Shown here piece after piece: positions 43,550 to 52,713 of a stretch of DNA of 64,000 nt. Each line of letters opens with the position of its first letter. Positions within the stretch are counted from its first letter, which is position 1. This stretch comes from Paracoccus sp. MA (lineage in GTDB: Bacteria > Pseudomonadota > Alphaproteobacteria > Rhodobacterales > Rhodobacteraceae): NCBI RefSeq assembly GCF_020990385.1, contig NZ_CP087597.1:705001-769000 (forward strand), given 5' to 3'. A program made the position numbers and the translations under genes. A model generated the notes under the pieces. It saw only the letters and a list, made by a program, of their open reading frames with translations, ran no database searches and had not been told where the DNA came from.

Positions 43550-45703
43550 ATGATCAGGATGAACAGAGTCGCCCCGCTTTTCCTGAGCGCCAGCGTGATC
43601 GCCATGACGGCACCCTGTGCCTTGGCGCAGGAGGAGGAAAAGGAAACCCGCCGCGACACCTTCGTCGGCGCGATCGTTCTGGATGCCGTGACGATCGAAG
43701 GCTTCCAGAATCCGAACGCGCCGCTGGAGGGCAGGGTGGCGCGGTCCTCGGCCACCACCAAGACCGGCCGGCCGCTGCTGGAGACGCAATCCTCCGTCTC
43801 GGTCGTGCCGCGCGCGCAGATCGAAGAGCAGGGCGCGACCAACCTGTCCGAGGCGCTGAGCTATTCGGCCGGGATCGTCACCGAGAACTATGGCGGCGAT
43901 CCGCGCTTCGACAGCCTGTTCCTGCGCGGCTTCAACCTCGAGAACGACAAGTTCCTGGACGGGCTGCGGCTGATGCGTTCGACCCAGTTCCCGACCAGCG
44001 CGCCCGCCTTCGAGCTTTACGGGCTGGAGCGGGTCGAGGTGCTGCGCGGACCGGCCTCGGTGCTTTACGGCGCGGGGACGCCCGCGGGGCTGGTCAACAT
44101 GATCCAGAAGCGGGCGCAGGCGGACGGCGATTTCACCGAGCTGGGCTTCAGCGCCGACAGCAAGGGCTCGGCCTCGGTCTATGGCGATGCGAACCGGGTC
44201 GTGGACGACCGCTTCGCCTATCGCGTCACCGCCAAGGGCGGCAACAGCCGGACCGATGTCGAGGAAATCGACAGCAAGCGCGGCTATCTGGGCCTGTCGG
44301 CCAGCTATGCGCTGAGCGACGCGACCGAGCTGGAATTCATGGCCAGCTATCACGGCGATGCGCCGATCTCGCCCACGGGGGTGCCGAGCGGGCTGATCGG
44401 GCAGGTCGATGCCAAGGATCTGCGCGAGTTCTATTTCGGCGACAAGTCGGTCAATGACAGCGACCGCAAGATGGGCACGCTGAGCTTCGGCCTGACGCAT
44501 GATTTCGGCAATGGCTGGCGGCTGAACAACACGCTGCGCTATACCGATTTCGACTGGGATTATGACAGCGTGTATATCAGCGGGCTGACCGGCACCTCGG
44601 TCGGGCGGGGCGTCATCACCCAGCGGGAAAACTTCCGCGCCATCGCCACCGACCTGCGGCTGGCGGGCAGCGCCGAGACCGGGGCGGTGACGCATGCGCT
44701 GACTTTCGGCATCGACGCGCAAAAGCTGCGCGAGCGCGCCTATACCGGCTTTTCCACCATCGCCCCGATCGACTATGCCGCGCCCTCCTATGGCGGCATC
44801 ACCGTGCCCGCCCCGTGGTATACGGCGGACAAGTCGGTCGATGCGACGCAGGTCGGCCTTTATGCGCTGGACGAGATCGAATTCGGCAACTGGCGCGCGA
44901 CGGCGGGGCTGCGATACGAATGGACCCGGCAAGAGGGTCAGAGCGTGACGAATTTCGGCACCACCGATTACGCCCGCGAAGACCGGCAGCTGACCGGCCA
45001 TCTGGGCTTGGGCTATCTGTGGGACAACGGGGTTTCGGTCTATGCCGCCTATTCGACCTCGTATCTGCCGCAGCCGGGTTTCGACATCGACAACAACCCG
45101 CTGGAGCCCACCCACGGCAAGCAGTGGGAGCTTGGGGCCAAATACGAGCCCACCGCCTTCGACGGGCTGTTCACCGCCGCGCTCTATGACCTGCGCGAGA
45201 CCGACCGCAATACGTCCGTCACCGAAGAGGTCGAAGGCGGCACCATCACCGGCGTCCGCCAGATCGGCGAGGCGCGCATCCGCGGGCTGGAACTGGAAGG
45301 CGTGGCCGAGTTCGGCCAGGGCTGGTCGGTCAAGGGCGCCTATACCTATGCCTCGACCGACATCTCGGGCGAGAACGACGGCAACGAGTTGGCCAACACG
45401 CCGCGCCACGCCGCAAGCCTCTGGCTGTCGCATGAATTCCAGTCCGGCCCGATGCAGGGGCTGCAACTGGGCGGCGGCCTGCGCTATATCGGCTCTCGCT
45501 GGGCCTCGGATGCGAATACCGAGCGGCTGGAGGCGGTGACGCTGGTGGATCTGGGCGCCAGCTACGAATGGGAGAACGGCGTGATCGGCCGGCTGAACGT
45601 GAACAACCTGACGGACGAGGCCTATATCTCGGCCGTGGGGCTGAATTCCAGCTATTACGGCGACGGGCGCACCGTGCAGGCCAGCCTGAGCCGTCGATGG
45701 TGA
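43550..45703 (+). CDS. TonB-dependent ferric-siderophore receptor
   Basis: This 717-residue outer-membrane receptor has a signal peptide cleaved near residue 26 (CALA before QEEE), a plug at about 50-190 with TQSSVSVVPRAQIEEQGA and the LRGPASVLYGAGTPAGLVNM motif, and a 22-strand barrel ending in a C-terminal tryptophan. The GLVNMIQKRA after the plug is typical of ferrichrome/FhuE-type receptors for hydroxamate siderophores. I chose the ATG at 43550 with AGGA 9 bases upstream; the longer frame runs back into the regulator gene. Its stop overlaps the binding-protein gene. The siderophore cannot be named. Confidence 0.9.
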   Translation: MIRMNRVAPLFLSASVIAMTAPCALAQEEEKETRRDTFVGAIVLDAVTIEGFQNPNAPLEGRVARSSATTKTGRPLLETQSSVSVVPRAQIEEQGATNLSEALSYSAGIVTENYGGDPRFDSLFLRGFNLENDKFLDGLRLMRSTQFPTSAPAFELYGLERVEVLRGPASVLYGAGTPAGLVNMIQKRAQADGDFTELGFSADSKGSASVYGDANRVVDDRFAYRVTAKGGNSRTDVEEIDSKRGYLGLSASYALSDATELEFMASYHGDAPISPTGVPSGLIGQVDAKDLREFYFGDKSVNDSDRKMGTLSFGLTHDFGNGWRLNNTLRYTDFDWDYDSVYISGLTGTSVGRGVITQRENFRAIATDLRLAGSAETGAVTHALTFGIDAQKLRERAYTGFSTIAPIDYAAPSYGGITVPAPWYTADKSVDATQVGLYALDEIEFGNWRATAGLRYEWTRQEGQSVTNFGTTDYAREDRQLTGHLGLGYLWDNGVSVYAAYSTSYLPQPGFDIDNNPLEPTHGKQWELGAKYEPTAFDGLFTAALYDLRETDRNTSVTEEVEGGTITGVRQIGEARIRGLELEGVAEFGQGWSVKGAYTYASTDISGENDGNELANTPRHAASLWLSHEFQSGPMQGLQLGGGLRYIGSRWASDANTERLEAVTLVDLGASYEWENGVIGRLNVNNLTDEAYISAVGLNSSYYGDGRTVQASLSRRW

Positions 45704-46578
45704 CAGCCGCCTGCGGGTTCAGCCGACGCGCCTTTCTGGCCGCCGCCTGCGGGCTGGCCGGAGGGGCGTTGCCGGCTTTTGCGGCTGGCGGATTGCGGCT
45801 GGCGGCCGTGGACTGGGCGATGGCCGAGACCGCGATGGCGCTTGGCCACCCGCCCGCGGCGCTGGCCGAGCTGATCGGCTTTCGCGACGCCGCCGCGGCG
45901 CAGCCGCCGCAGAGCACCGTCGATCTCGGCCTGCGCGGGGCGCCCAATCTCGAGGCGCTGAGCCTCGTCGCGCCCGACCTGATCCTGTCCTCCAGCTATT
46001 ACAGCGCGATCCAGCCGCGCCTGGAACGCATCGCGCCGGTCTTTACCCGCGCGCTTTATGTGGCCGGCGAGCCCGCCTTTCCCAAGGTGATGGCCGTGCT
46101 GGGGGAACTGGCGGAGCGGCTGGGCGATCCCGCCGCCGGGCCGCGCGCACAGGCCGCCGCGCAGGCCGAATTCGCCATGCTCGCGGGCCGCGCGGCGCCC
46201 TTTGCCGACCGTGCCTGCCTGATGTTCCAGCTGGGCGATTCCCGCCATATCCGCGTCTTCGGCACCGACAGCCTGTTCAGCGGCGCGCTCGAGGCCATCG
46301 GGCTGCGCAACGCCTGGGCGGCGCGCACCAGCTTCGCCTTCGCCGCCCCGGTGCCGCTGGAAAAGCTTGCCGAATACCCCGAGGCCCGGCTGGTCATCGT
46401 GGGCCGGATCCCGCCCCAGGCCGAACGCGGGCTGGGTTCGGCGGCCCTGTGGAACAGCCTGCCGCCGGTCAAGGCCGGGCGGGTCCACCGCCTGCCGGAA
46501 CTGCGGCCCTTCGCCGGCATCCCCTCGGCGCTGCGCTTCGCGCATGAGCTTGTCGCCGCGCTGGAGGCCCGGGCGTGA
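45697..46578 (+). CDS. iron-siderophore periplasmic binding protein (Tat-exported)
   Basis: This 293-residue protein is a FhuD/FecB-type substrate-binding protein with two lobes joined by a long helix. The N-terminus FSRRAFLAAACG is a twin-arginine motif (R10, R11), then a hydrophobic stretch ending ALPAFA, so export by Tat is likely. Landmarks are DLILSSSYYSAIQPRLERIAPV and the C-terminal PSALRFAHELVAAL. The ATG at 45697 overlaps the receptor stop, and the stop overlaps the permease start as GTGA. Tat export is seen in some ferrichrome-type binding proteins. Confidence 0.87.
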   Translation: MVTAACGFSRRAFLAAACGLAGGALPAFAAGGLRLAAVDWAMAETAMALGHPPAALAELIGFRDAAAAQPPQSTVDLGLRGAPNLEALSLVAPDLILSSSYYSAIQPRLERIAPVFTRALYVAGEPAFPKVMAVLGELAERLGDPAAGPRAQAAAQAEFAMLAGRAAPFADRACLMFQLGDSRHIRVFGTDSLFSGALEAIGLRNAWAARTSFAFAAPVPLEKLAEYPEARLVIVGRIPPQAERGLGSAALWNSLPPVKAGRVHRLPELRPFAGIPSALRFAHELVAALEARA

Positions 46579-48545
46579 ATCGAGCCATCCTGGCCGCGGG
46601 GGGCGTCACGGCGCTGGCGCTGTGGAGCATTGCCGCGCTGTCGGCCCTGCCGCCGGCCGACTGGCCCGCCCTGCCTTGGCGGACCTCGGACATGACGGTC
46701 CAGCAGATCCTGCTGGCCTATGGGCTGATGCCGCGCGGGGTCCTGGCCTTGCTGGCGGGCGCGGCGCTGGGACTGGCCGGGGCGCTGATGCAGGCGGTGC
46801 TGCGCAATCCGCTGGCCGATCCGACGACGCTGGGCACGGCCTCGGGCGCGCAGCTGGCGATCGTGGCGGCGACGATCTTCGCGCCGGATTGGCTGGTGGC
46901 GGGCAACCTGCCCATCGCGCTGGCGGGGGCAGGGGCGGCCACCGTTCTGGTCATGGCGCTGGGGGCGCGGCGAGGGTTCGCGCCGGTCACCGTGACCATC
47001 GCCGGCATGCTGGTCGGGCTGCTGGCCTCGGCCGTGGCGACCGCGCTGACGCTGGCGCAGGGGCATTACCTGCTGTCGCTGGTGATGTGGAACGGCGGCT
47101 CCATGGCGCAGGTGGACTGGTCGGGCAGCCGGCACATGGCGCTGGCGCTGGTCCCGGCGCTGCTGCTGGCGGCGGGGCTGGCGCGGCCGCTGATGGTCAT
47201 GTCTCTGGGCCCCGAGGGCGCGCATGGGCTTGGCCTGCGGCTGGCGCCCCTGCGCTTCGCGACCCTGCTGCTGGCGGTTGCCCTTTCGGCCCTGGTCTCG
47301 GCCGAGATCGGGCTGGTCGGCTTCGTCGGGCTTGCCGCACCGGCCATCGCCCGCAGCCTGGGCGCGCGGACGCTGCTTCAGCGCCTGATGCTGGCGCCGG
47401 TGGCGGGGGCGCTGGTGCTGTCGCTGGCCGACGGCCTGCTGCTGGCCGTGTCGGCCGCGGGCGGCCCGAGCCTGCCCACCGGCGCGCTGACCGGGCTGAT
47501 CGGCGGGCCGCTGCTGATCTGGCTGCTGCCCCGGATGAAGGCGCAGGTGCCGCAGCGGGCCGAAGAGGGCGACCGCCGCAGCCACCGCGCCGCCCGTCCC
47601 GGGCGGCTGCTGGCGGGGCTGGCCGCCGCCTGCCTGATGCTGGCGGTGCTGACGCTGTTCGGCGGCCGCGGGCCGGAGGGCTGGGGCTTCATGCCCGCGG
47701 AACTGCGCGAGACCTTCCTGCCCCTGCGCGCCGCCGCGATCCTGGCGGCCGCCTCGGCGGGCGCGTTGCTGGCCGGGGCGGGGGCGATCCTGCAACGGCT
47801 GACCGCAAACCCCATGGCGGCGCCCGAGGTGCTGGGCGTGACCGGGGGCGCCTCGCTGGGCTATGCGATCACGGTCATGGCCTTCGGCGGCGCCGGTCCG
47901 ATGATGCTGGCGCTGGGAACCTCGGCGGGGGGTGCCCTGGCGCTGGCGGGGCTGGCGGGCTATGCGATGCGCGCCGATCTGGCGCCCGCGCGCCTGCTGC
48001 TGGCGGGGCTGGCCATCGGCGCGCTGGCCTCGGCGGTGCTGGGCGCGATCATGGCTTCGGACGACCGCTCGGCCTGGGTGATCCTGGGCTGGCTGGCGGG
48101 CAGCGCCTCGCAGGTCTCGCCCCCGGGCGCCGCCGCCTTGGCCGGGCTGGCGCTGGCGCTGCTGGCCGCGCTGGTCGCTGCCGCCCGCTGGCTCGAGATC
48201 CTGCCGCTCGGCGGCGAGGTCGGCCGCGCGCTCGGCCTGCCGCTGGCGCAGGTGCGGCTGGGGCTGATCCTGCTGGCGGGGCTGGCCACCGGGGCGGCGA
48301 CGATGCTGGTCGGCCCGGTCAGCTTCGTCGGCCTGATGGCGCCGCATCTGGCGCGCAGCATGGGCCTTGCCCGCGCCGCGCCCTTCTGCGCCGGAAGCTG
48401 GCTGCTGGGCGCGGTGCTGATGCTGCTCGCTGCCTTCGGGGCACGCACCGCCAGCTATCCCTATGACCTGCCGCTGGGGCTGTTCGCCACGCTGATCGGC
48501 GCGCCCTGGCTGTTCATCATGCTGATGAAAAGGACCTCCGCATGA
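46575..48545 (+). CDS. fused iron-siderophore ABC permease, FhuB-like
   Basis: This 656-residue membrane protein is a tandem fusion of two FecCD-type permease halves, as in FhuB. The first half has GLMPRGVLALLAGAALGLAG and GNLPIALAGAG; the second has LRAAAILAAASAGALLAGAG and NPMAAPEVLGVTGGAS. Each half has the signature in which A/G-rich helices precede the ATPase-contact loop (VGFVGLAAPAIARSLG and VSFVGLMAPHLARSMG). The GTG start at 46575 overlaps the binding-protein stop; the stop overlaps the ATPase ATG. About twenty membrane helices are predicted in total. It imports ferric siderophore across the inner membrane. Confidence 0.9.
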   Translation: MNRAILAAGGVTALALWSIAALSALPPADWPALPWRTSDMTVQQILLAYGLMPRGVLALLAGAALGLAGALMQAVLRNPLADPTTLGTASGAQLAIVAATIFAPDWLVAGNLPIALAGAGAATVLVMALGARRGFAPVTVTIAGMLVGLLASAVATALTLAQGHYLLSLVMWNGGSMAQVDWSGSRHMALALVPALLLAAGLARPLMVMSLGPEGAHGLGLRLAPLRFATLLLAVALSALVSAEIGLVGFVGLAAPAIARSLGARTLLQRLMLAPVAGALVLSLADGLLLAVSAAGGPSLPTGALTGLIGGPLLIWLLPRMKAQVPQRAEEGDRRSHRAARPGRLLAGLAAACLMLAVLTLFGGRGPEGWGFMPAELRETFLPLRAAAILAAASAGALLAGAGAILQRLTANPMAAPEVLGVTGGASLGYAITVMAFGGAGPMMLALGTSAGGALALAGLAGYAMRADLAPARLLLAGLAIGALASAVLGAIMASDDRSAWVILGWLAGSASQVSPPGAAALAGLALALLAALVAAARWLEILPLGGEVGRALGLPLAQVRLGLILLAGLATGAATMLVGPVSFVGLMAPHLARSMGLARAAPFCAGSWLLGAVLMLLAAFGARTASYPYDLPLGLFATLIGAPWLFIMLMKRTSA

Positions 48546-49309
48546 CGCTTTTCACCCTGTCGGGCGTCACCTATGACGTGCCGGGCCGCCGGCTGATCGA
48601 GGGGCTGGACCTGCAGATCCGCCCCGGCATGGTCACGGCCCTGATCGGGCGCAACGGTTCGGGAAAATCGACGCTGCTGAAGCTGATCTCGGGGCAGAAC
48701 CGGCCCTCGGCCGGACGCATCGCCTATGCCGGCCGCGATCTGGCGGACTGGTCGCCGCGCGACCTGGCCCGCGACCTGGCCTATCTGCCGCAGGTCACGC
48801 CGCCGGCCGAAGGGATGCTGGTCGAGGAACTGGTGGCGCTTGGCCGCTTTCCTTGGCGCGGCGCGCTTGGCCGCTTCCGCGCGCAGGATCACGCCGCCGT
48901 CGATGCCGCCATCGCCCGCTGCCATGTCGGCCATCTGCGCGGCCGCCTGGTCGATACCCTGTCGGGCGGCGAACGCCAGCGCAGCTGGATCGCGATGATG
49001 CTGGCGCAGGGCGCGCGGACGCTGCTGCTGGACGAGCCGATCTCGGCGCTCGACGTCGCGCATCAGGTCGAGGTGCTGGACCTGGTGCATGGCATGTGCC
49101 GGGACGAGGGGTTGTCGGCCATCGTCGTGCTGCACGACCTGAACATGGCGGCGCGCTATTGCGACCATGTGGTCGCGCTTGGTTCCGGCAGGCTGCTGCT
49201 GGACGGCCCCATCGGCGCGCTGATGACGCCCGAGGCGCTGCTGGAGATCTATGGCCTGCCCATGCATGTCGCAACGCATGACGGCCATGCCTTCGCCTTG
49301 CCGCGCTAG
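48542..49309 (+). CDS. iron-siderophore ABC transporter ATPase, FhuC-like
   Basis: This 255-residue ATPase has Walker A GRNGSGKST near residue 38, signature DTLSGGERQRSWIAMMLAQ, Walker B LLLDEPISALDVAHQVEVLDL and the switch HDLNMAARYCDHVVAL, all typical of the FhuC/FecE group. The start overlaps the permease stop as ATGA, so receptor, binding protein, permease and ATPase form one coupled operon. Confidence 0.93.
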   Translation: MTLFTLSGVTYDVPGRRLIEGLDLQIRPGMVTALIGRNGSGKSTLLKLISGQNRPSAGRIAYAGRDLADWSPRDLARDLAYLPQVTPPAEGMLVEELVALGRFPWRGALGRFRAQDHAAVDAAIARCHVGHLRGRLVDTLSGGERQRSWIAMMLAQGARTLLLDEPISALDVAHQVEVLDLVHGMCRDEGLSAIVVLHDLNMAARYCDHVVALGSGRLLLDGPIGALMTPEALLEIYGLPMHVATHDGHAFALPR

Positions 49310-49433
49310 GTCGCCGGTCCTTCCTGCGGATCCCCGCACCGCCCGGGGCTGCGATTCCGGCGCATGCCACCTCCAGCGAACCGCCTGGCGCCCGACGCAG
49401 GTCTCGCGGCTGGTGCAGGCCATGGAAGAGGGG

Positions 49434-50642
49434 CTAATGCCCCTCGTCGATCCGGGGCAGGAACCAGGCGAGCAGCCCGGCCAGCGGCAGGAAGGAGCAT
49501 AGCCTATAGACCGCCTCGACGCCGTAGCTGTCGGCCAGACCGCCGAGGATCGCCGCCGCGATGCCGCCAAGGCCGAAGTTCAACCCATAGAACAGCCCGC
49601 CGATCAGCCCGATGCGGCCCGGCAGCAGCTCCATCGCATAGATCAGGATCGAGGCGAAGGCGCTGGCCATGATCAGGTTGATCGCCACCGTCAGCACCCC
49701 GGTCCAGAACAGGTCGGCATAGGGCAGCACCAGCGTCAGCGGCAACGGCCCCAGCACCGAGATCCAGATGATGCGATAGCGGCCGATGCGGTCGCCGACA
49801 ATGCCGCCGATCAACGCCCCCGCTGCCGAAGCCAGCAGGAAGACGAACAGCATCATCTGCGCCGAGGGGATCGACAAGCCGAAGCGGTCCATCAGATAGA
49901 AGGTGTAGAATGAACGGAAGCTCTCGCCATAAGCGTTCTTGGAGAACATCAGCAGCGTCAGCACCACCAGCCCGATGCCGATGGTCAGGGGCGCGTGCGA
50001 GACGTGGCCGCGCCCGTCCTTGCGGGCAGCCGAGCGCATCGCCACGAATTCGGCGCTGATCTGCCGCTGGCGGCTGCCGATCCAGACCAGCAGCATCATG
50101 GCCATCAGCGCGGCGACGGCGAACCATGCCAGGCTGGGCTGGCCCCAGGGCACGATGATCAGCGCCGCGAAGACCGGTCCCAGCGCCCCGCCCGCCTGCC
50201 CGCCGACCTGGAAGATGCCCTGCGCCAGCCCCTGCCGGCCGCCCGCCGCATAGCGCGCCATCCGCGTCGCCTCGGGGTGGAAGATCGACGAGCCGATGCC
50301 GATCAGCGCCACCGAGACCAGGATGACGCCGTAGCTGTGGGCAAAGGCCAGGCTGACCAGGCCCGAGAGGGTGAACATCATGCCCGCCACCGGAGAGTAG
50401 GGCGCCGGGTCGCGGTCCGTCACCATGCCGATCACCGGCTGCAGCAGCGATCCGGCGATCTGGAAGGTCAGGGTGATCATGCCGATCTGAACGAAATCCA
50501 GCGCATAGGCCTCCTTGAGGATCGGATAGGCGGCGGGGATCAGCGACTGCATCATGTCGTTCAGCAGATGCGTCAGGCCCAGCATGACCAGCACGGTCAC
50601 ATGGGTTCTGGCGCGGGCGGCGGTCATGGTGGCGGTGGTCAT
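49434..50642 (-). CDS. MFS exporter, Fsr (fosmidomycin resistance)-like
   Basis: This 402-residue major-facilitator protein has about twelve helices and family stretches LGLTHLLNDMMQSLIPAAYP, GIGSSIFHPEATRMARYAAGG and QGIFQVGGQAGGALGPV, matching the Fsr group. The ATG at 50642 is preferred; a frame extended to 50768 adds residues with no family match. It is divergent from tetR with a 279-base gap and convergent with the siderophore ATPase gene. The natural substrate of Fsr proteins is not settled, and exported siderophore or antibiotic is possible. No operator is evident on its own side of the gap. Confidence 0.87.
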   Translation of the reverse strand: MTTATMTAARARTHVTVLVMLGLTHLLNDMMQSLIPAAYPILKEAYALDFVQIGMITLTFQIAGSLLQPVIGMVTDRDPAPYSPVAGMMFTLSGLVSLAFAHSYGVILVSVALIGIGSSIFHPEATRMARYAAGGRQGLAQGIFQVGGQAGGALGPVFAALIIVPWGQPSLAWFAVAALMAMMLLVWIGSRQRQISAEFVAMRSAARKDGRGHVSHAPLTIGIGLVVLTLLMFSKNAYGESFRSFYTFYLMDRFGLSIPSAQMMLFVFLLASAAGALIGGIVGDRIGRYRIIWISVLGPLPLTLVLPYADLFWTGVLTVAINLIMASAFASILIYAMELLPGRIGLIGGLFYGLNFGLGGIAAAILGGLADSYGVEAVYRLCSFLPLAGLLAWFLPRIDEGH

Positions 50643-50862
50643 GTCGGCAAGCTTTCCGTGCAGTGGCCGGGAGAATGTCCGGCGCCTCGGGCCATATCTG
50701 TGGCCCGAAAGCGCGGCATGGGCAAGGGCGGCCGAGTTCTGCAACGCCACGCCGCTGTCCCGCGCCATCCGCCGGGTCGAAGACGGGGAACTGGACCGTG
50801 GGCAGATTCGGGCAGCCGGCCAGTCGCGAAGATCCCTGCGGGGCAGGCCGCCGGCAGGCCGC

Positions 50863-50889
50863 TTGACAGGTCCGCCGCAGAATTATAAA
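50863..50889 (+). promoter_or_regulatory. promoter of the tetR-RND operon
   Basis: TTGACA (50863-50868) and TATAAA (50884-50889) form a sigma-70-like pair with a 15-base spacer, one of the clearest promoters in the window. Transcription would start near 50896, inside the operator palindrome that overlaps the -10 edge. Confidence 0.65.
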
Positions 50890-50900
50890 CGAACGGTCGT
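50889..50900. promoter_or_regulatory. TetR operator palindrome
   Basis: ACGAACGGTCGT is symmetric at 10 of 12 positions, within the context AAACGAACGGTCGTAT. This resembles operators of AcrR-type TetR repressors. It overlaps the -10 box and expected start site, so bound TetR would block the promoter of its own operon. Confidence 0.65.
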
Positions 50901-50921
50901 ATTGAAATTCTGGAGCCGGCC

Positions 50922-51488
50922 ATGGGACGCAAGCGCAGCATCGATCGCGACGAGCTGATGGCCGCCATCGAGCGGGTGGCGCGCCGTTCGGGCATTGCCG
51001 GGCTCAGCATCGATGCCGTCGCCAAGGAAGCGGGGATCAGCAAGTCCAGCGTGGTCTATGACTGCGACAGCAAGGCCGGGCTGCTCGCCGCCTTCATCCG
51101 TCACAAGATGGCCCAGCACCAGGCGCGTTTCGTCGATATCCGTGCCCGGCACGAGGGCCAGCCCAATGCCCGGCTGCGCGCGCTGATCGATGAGTGCCGG
51201 CGCGTGCCGACCGACGAAGAGCTGGACATGGCGATGCTGATCAGCACCAGCATGGGCGAACACGCGGAATGTCGCGAGATCATGCGCGAGATGCTGGCCG
51301 GCGATGCCGAGACGGTCGCGGCCCAGGCCGGCGACCGGCGGCGGATGCTGATGGCGCTTCTGACCCTGCACGGTATGGAATTCCTCGAATATTTCGGCTT
51401 TCACCGTTTCGACCAGGAAACCCGCAATGACATCCTCGACGAATTGATGGCGGTCGTGGAAAGCGACCCCGGCGCAGCCGGAGACTGA
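50922..51488 (+). CDS. TetR-family repressor of the RND pump
   Basis: This 188-residue TetR protein has an N-terminal helix-turn-helix at about residues 9-55 (DELMAAIERVARRSGIAGLSIDAVAKEAGISKSS, with the recognition helix in KSSVVYDCDSKAGLLAAF). The C-terminal domain matches the AefR/TetR_C group. GGAG lies about 10 bases before the ATG. The gene is first in the operon, 39 bases before the membrane-fusion gene, so it should control its own pump. The inducer is unknown. Confidence 0.88.
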   Translation: MGRKRSIDRDELMAAIERVARRSGIAGLSIDAVAKEAGISKSSVVYDCDSKAGLLAAFIRHKMAQHQARFVDIRARHEGQPNARLRALIDECRRVPTDEELDMAMLISTSMGEHAECREIMREMLAGDAETVAAQAGDRRRMLMALLTLHGMEFLEYFGFHRFDQETRNDILDELMAVVESDPGAAGD

Positions 51489-51527
51489 TCCCTCCCCCAT
51501 ATTCAGCTTCCCAGGAAAGACCGATCC

Positions 51528-52709
51528 ATGACGATGAGATTTTCCCCCGGCGTTTCCGCCGGGCTTGTGCTTTGCTGCCTGATGGCGGCCTCGCCGCTGG
51601 CCGCGCAGCAGCTTCCGCCGCCGCAGGTCAGCGTGCAGGAGATGACACCCGAGGCGCTGCCGGTGGTGAACGAATTGCCCGGCCGCGTGGCCGCGACCCG
51701 CGTCGCCGAGGTGCGGCCGCGCGTCGGCGGCATCGTGATCGAGCGCGTTTTCGAACAGGGCGGCAAGGTCGAAGCGGGCGACGTGCTGTATCGCATCGAT
51801 CCCGCCCCCTATGACGTGCGCGTCGCCAGCGCCGAGGGTGCGCTGGCCCGGGCCGAGGCCACGGCGCTGAACGCCGCAGACCAGGAAAAGCGTGCCCGCG
51901 CCCTGCGCGAGCGCAAGGTGACGGCGGGGGTCGATCTGGACAATGCCGCCACCGCGCTGGCCCAGGCCCAGGCGGATGTGGCCATCGCCCGCGCCTCGCT
52001 GCAGGAGGCGCAGTTGAACCGCTCCTATACCGAGGTCACGGCGCCCATCGCCGGCGTGGTCGGCCGGGCGCTGGTGACCGAGGGCGCGCTGGTCAATGCC
52101 CAGACCGATATCATGGCGACCATCCAGCAGCTCGACCCGGTCTATGTGGACTTCACCCAGTCCTCGTCCGAACTGTTCGCGCTGCGCCGCGCGCTGGCGG
52201 CGGGGCAGCTGGCCATGACCTCGGCCGATGCGGCCGAGGTGCGGCTGATCTTCGACGACGGCAGCGAATATGCCCATCCCGGCAAGCTGCTGTTTTCGGA
52301 AGCCAGCGTGGACAGCTCGACCGGGCAGATCACCCTGCGCGCCGAGTTCCCGAACCCCGAGGGCGAGTTGCTGCCCGGGCTTTACGTGCGGGTGCGGATC
52401 GAGCAGGCGGTGCGCGACAACGCCCTGACCGTGCCGCAGATGGCGGTGCAGCGCGACCAGTCGGGCCAAGCCTATGTCTATGCGCTGAAGGACGACGAAA
52501 CGGTCGAGCGCCGCGACGTGACCCTGGGCCAGACCACCGACAACCGCTGGCTGGTGGAAAGCGGGCTGAAGCCGGGCGACCGGGTCGTGGTCATGGGGGC
52601 GCAGAAGCTTTACCCCGACGCCAAGGTGGTGCCGCAGCCCGTGGACGCGGCCCAGCCGCCGGTGCCGGCCGGCGCCGCCGCGGCCGCCCCGGCCCCGGCG
52701 CAGGAGTAG
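51528..52709 (+). CDS. RND efflux periplasmic adaptor, AcrA-like
   Basis: This 393-residue membrane-fusion protein has a Sec signal peptide ending near residue 26 (SPLAA before QQLPPP) without a lipobox, so unlike AcrA it is not lipid-anchored. The lipoyl/barrel-sandwich half has EVRPRVGGIVIERVFEQGGKV and the matching YTEVTAPIAGVVGRALV, separated by a helical hairpin (about 95-165). The beta-barrel and membrane-proximal domains follow, with LLPGLYVRVRIEQ. The C-terminus is a Pro/Ala-rich tail. AGGAA lies upstream, and the RND gene starts 4 bases after the stop. Confidence 0.92.
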   Translation: MTMRFSPGVSAGLVLCCLMAASPLAAQQLPPPQVSVQEMTPEALPVVNELPGRVAATRVAEVRPRVGGIVIERVFEQGGKVEAGDVLYRIDPAPYDVRVASAEGALARAEATALNAADQEKRARALRERKVTAGVDLDNAATALAQAQADVAIARASLQEAQLNRSYTEVTAPIAGVVGRALVTEGALVNAQTDIMATIQQLDPVYVDFTQSSSELFALRRALAAGQLAMTSADAAEVRLIFDDGSEYAHPGKLLFSEASVDSSTGQITLRAEFPNPEGELLPGLYVRVRIEQAVRDNALTVPQMAVQRDQSGQAYVYALKDDETVERRDVTLGQTTDNRWLVESGLKPGDRVVVMGAQKLYPDAKVVPQPVDAAQPPVPAGAAAAAPAPAQE

Positions 52710-52713
52710 GCCG

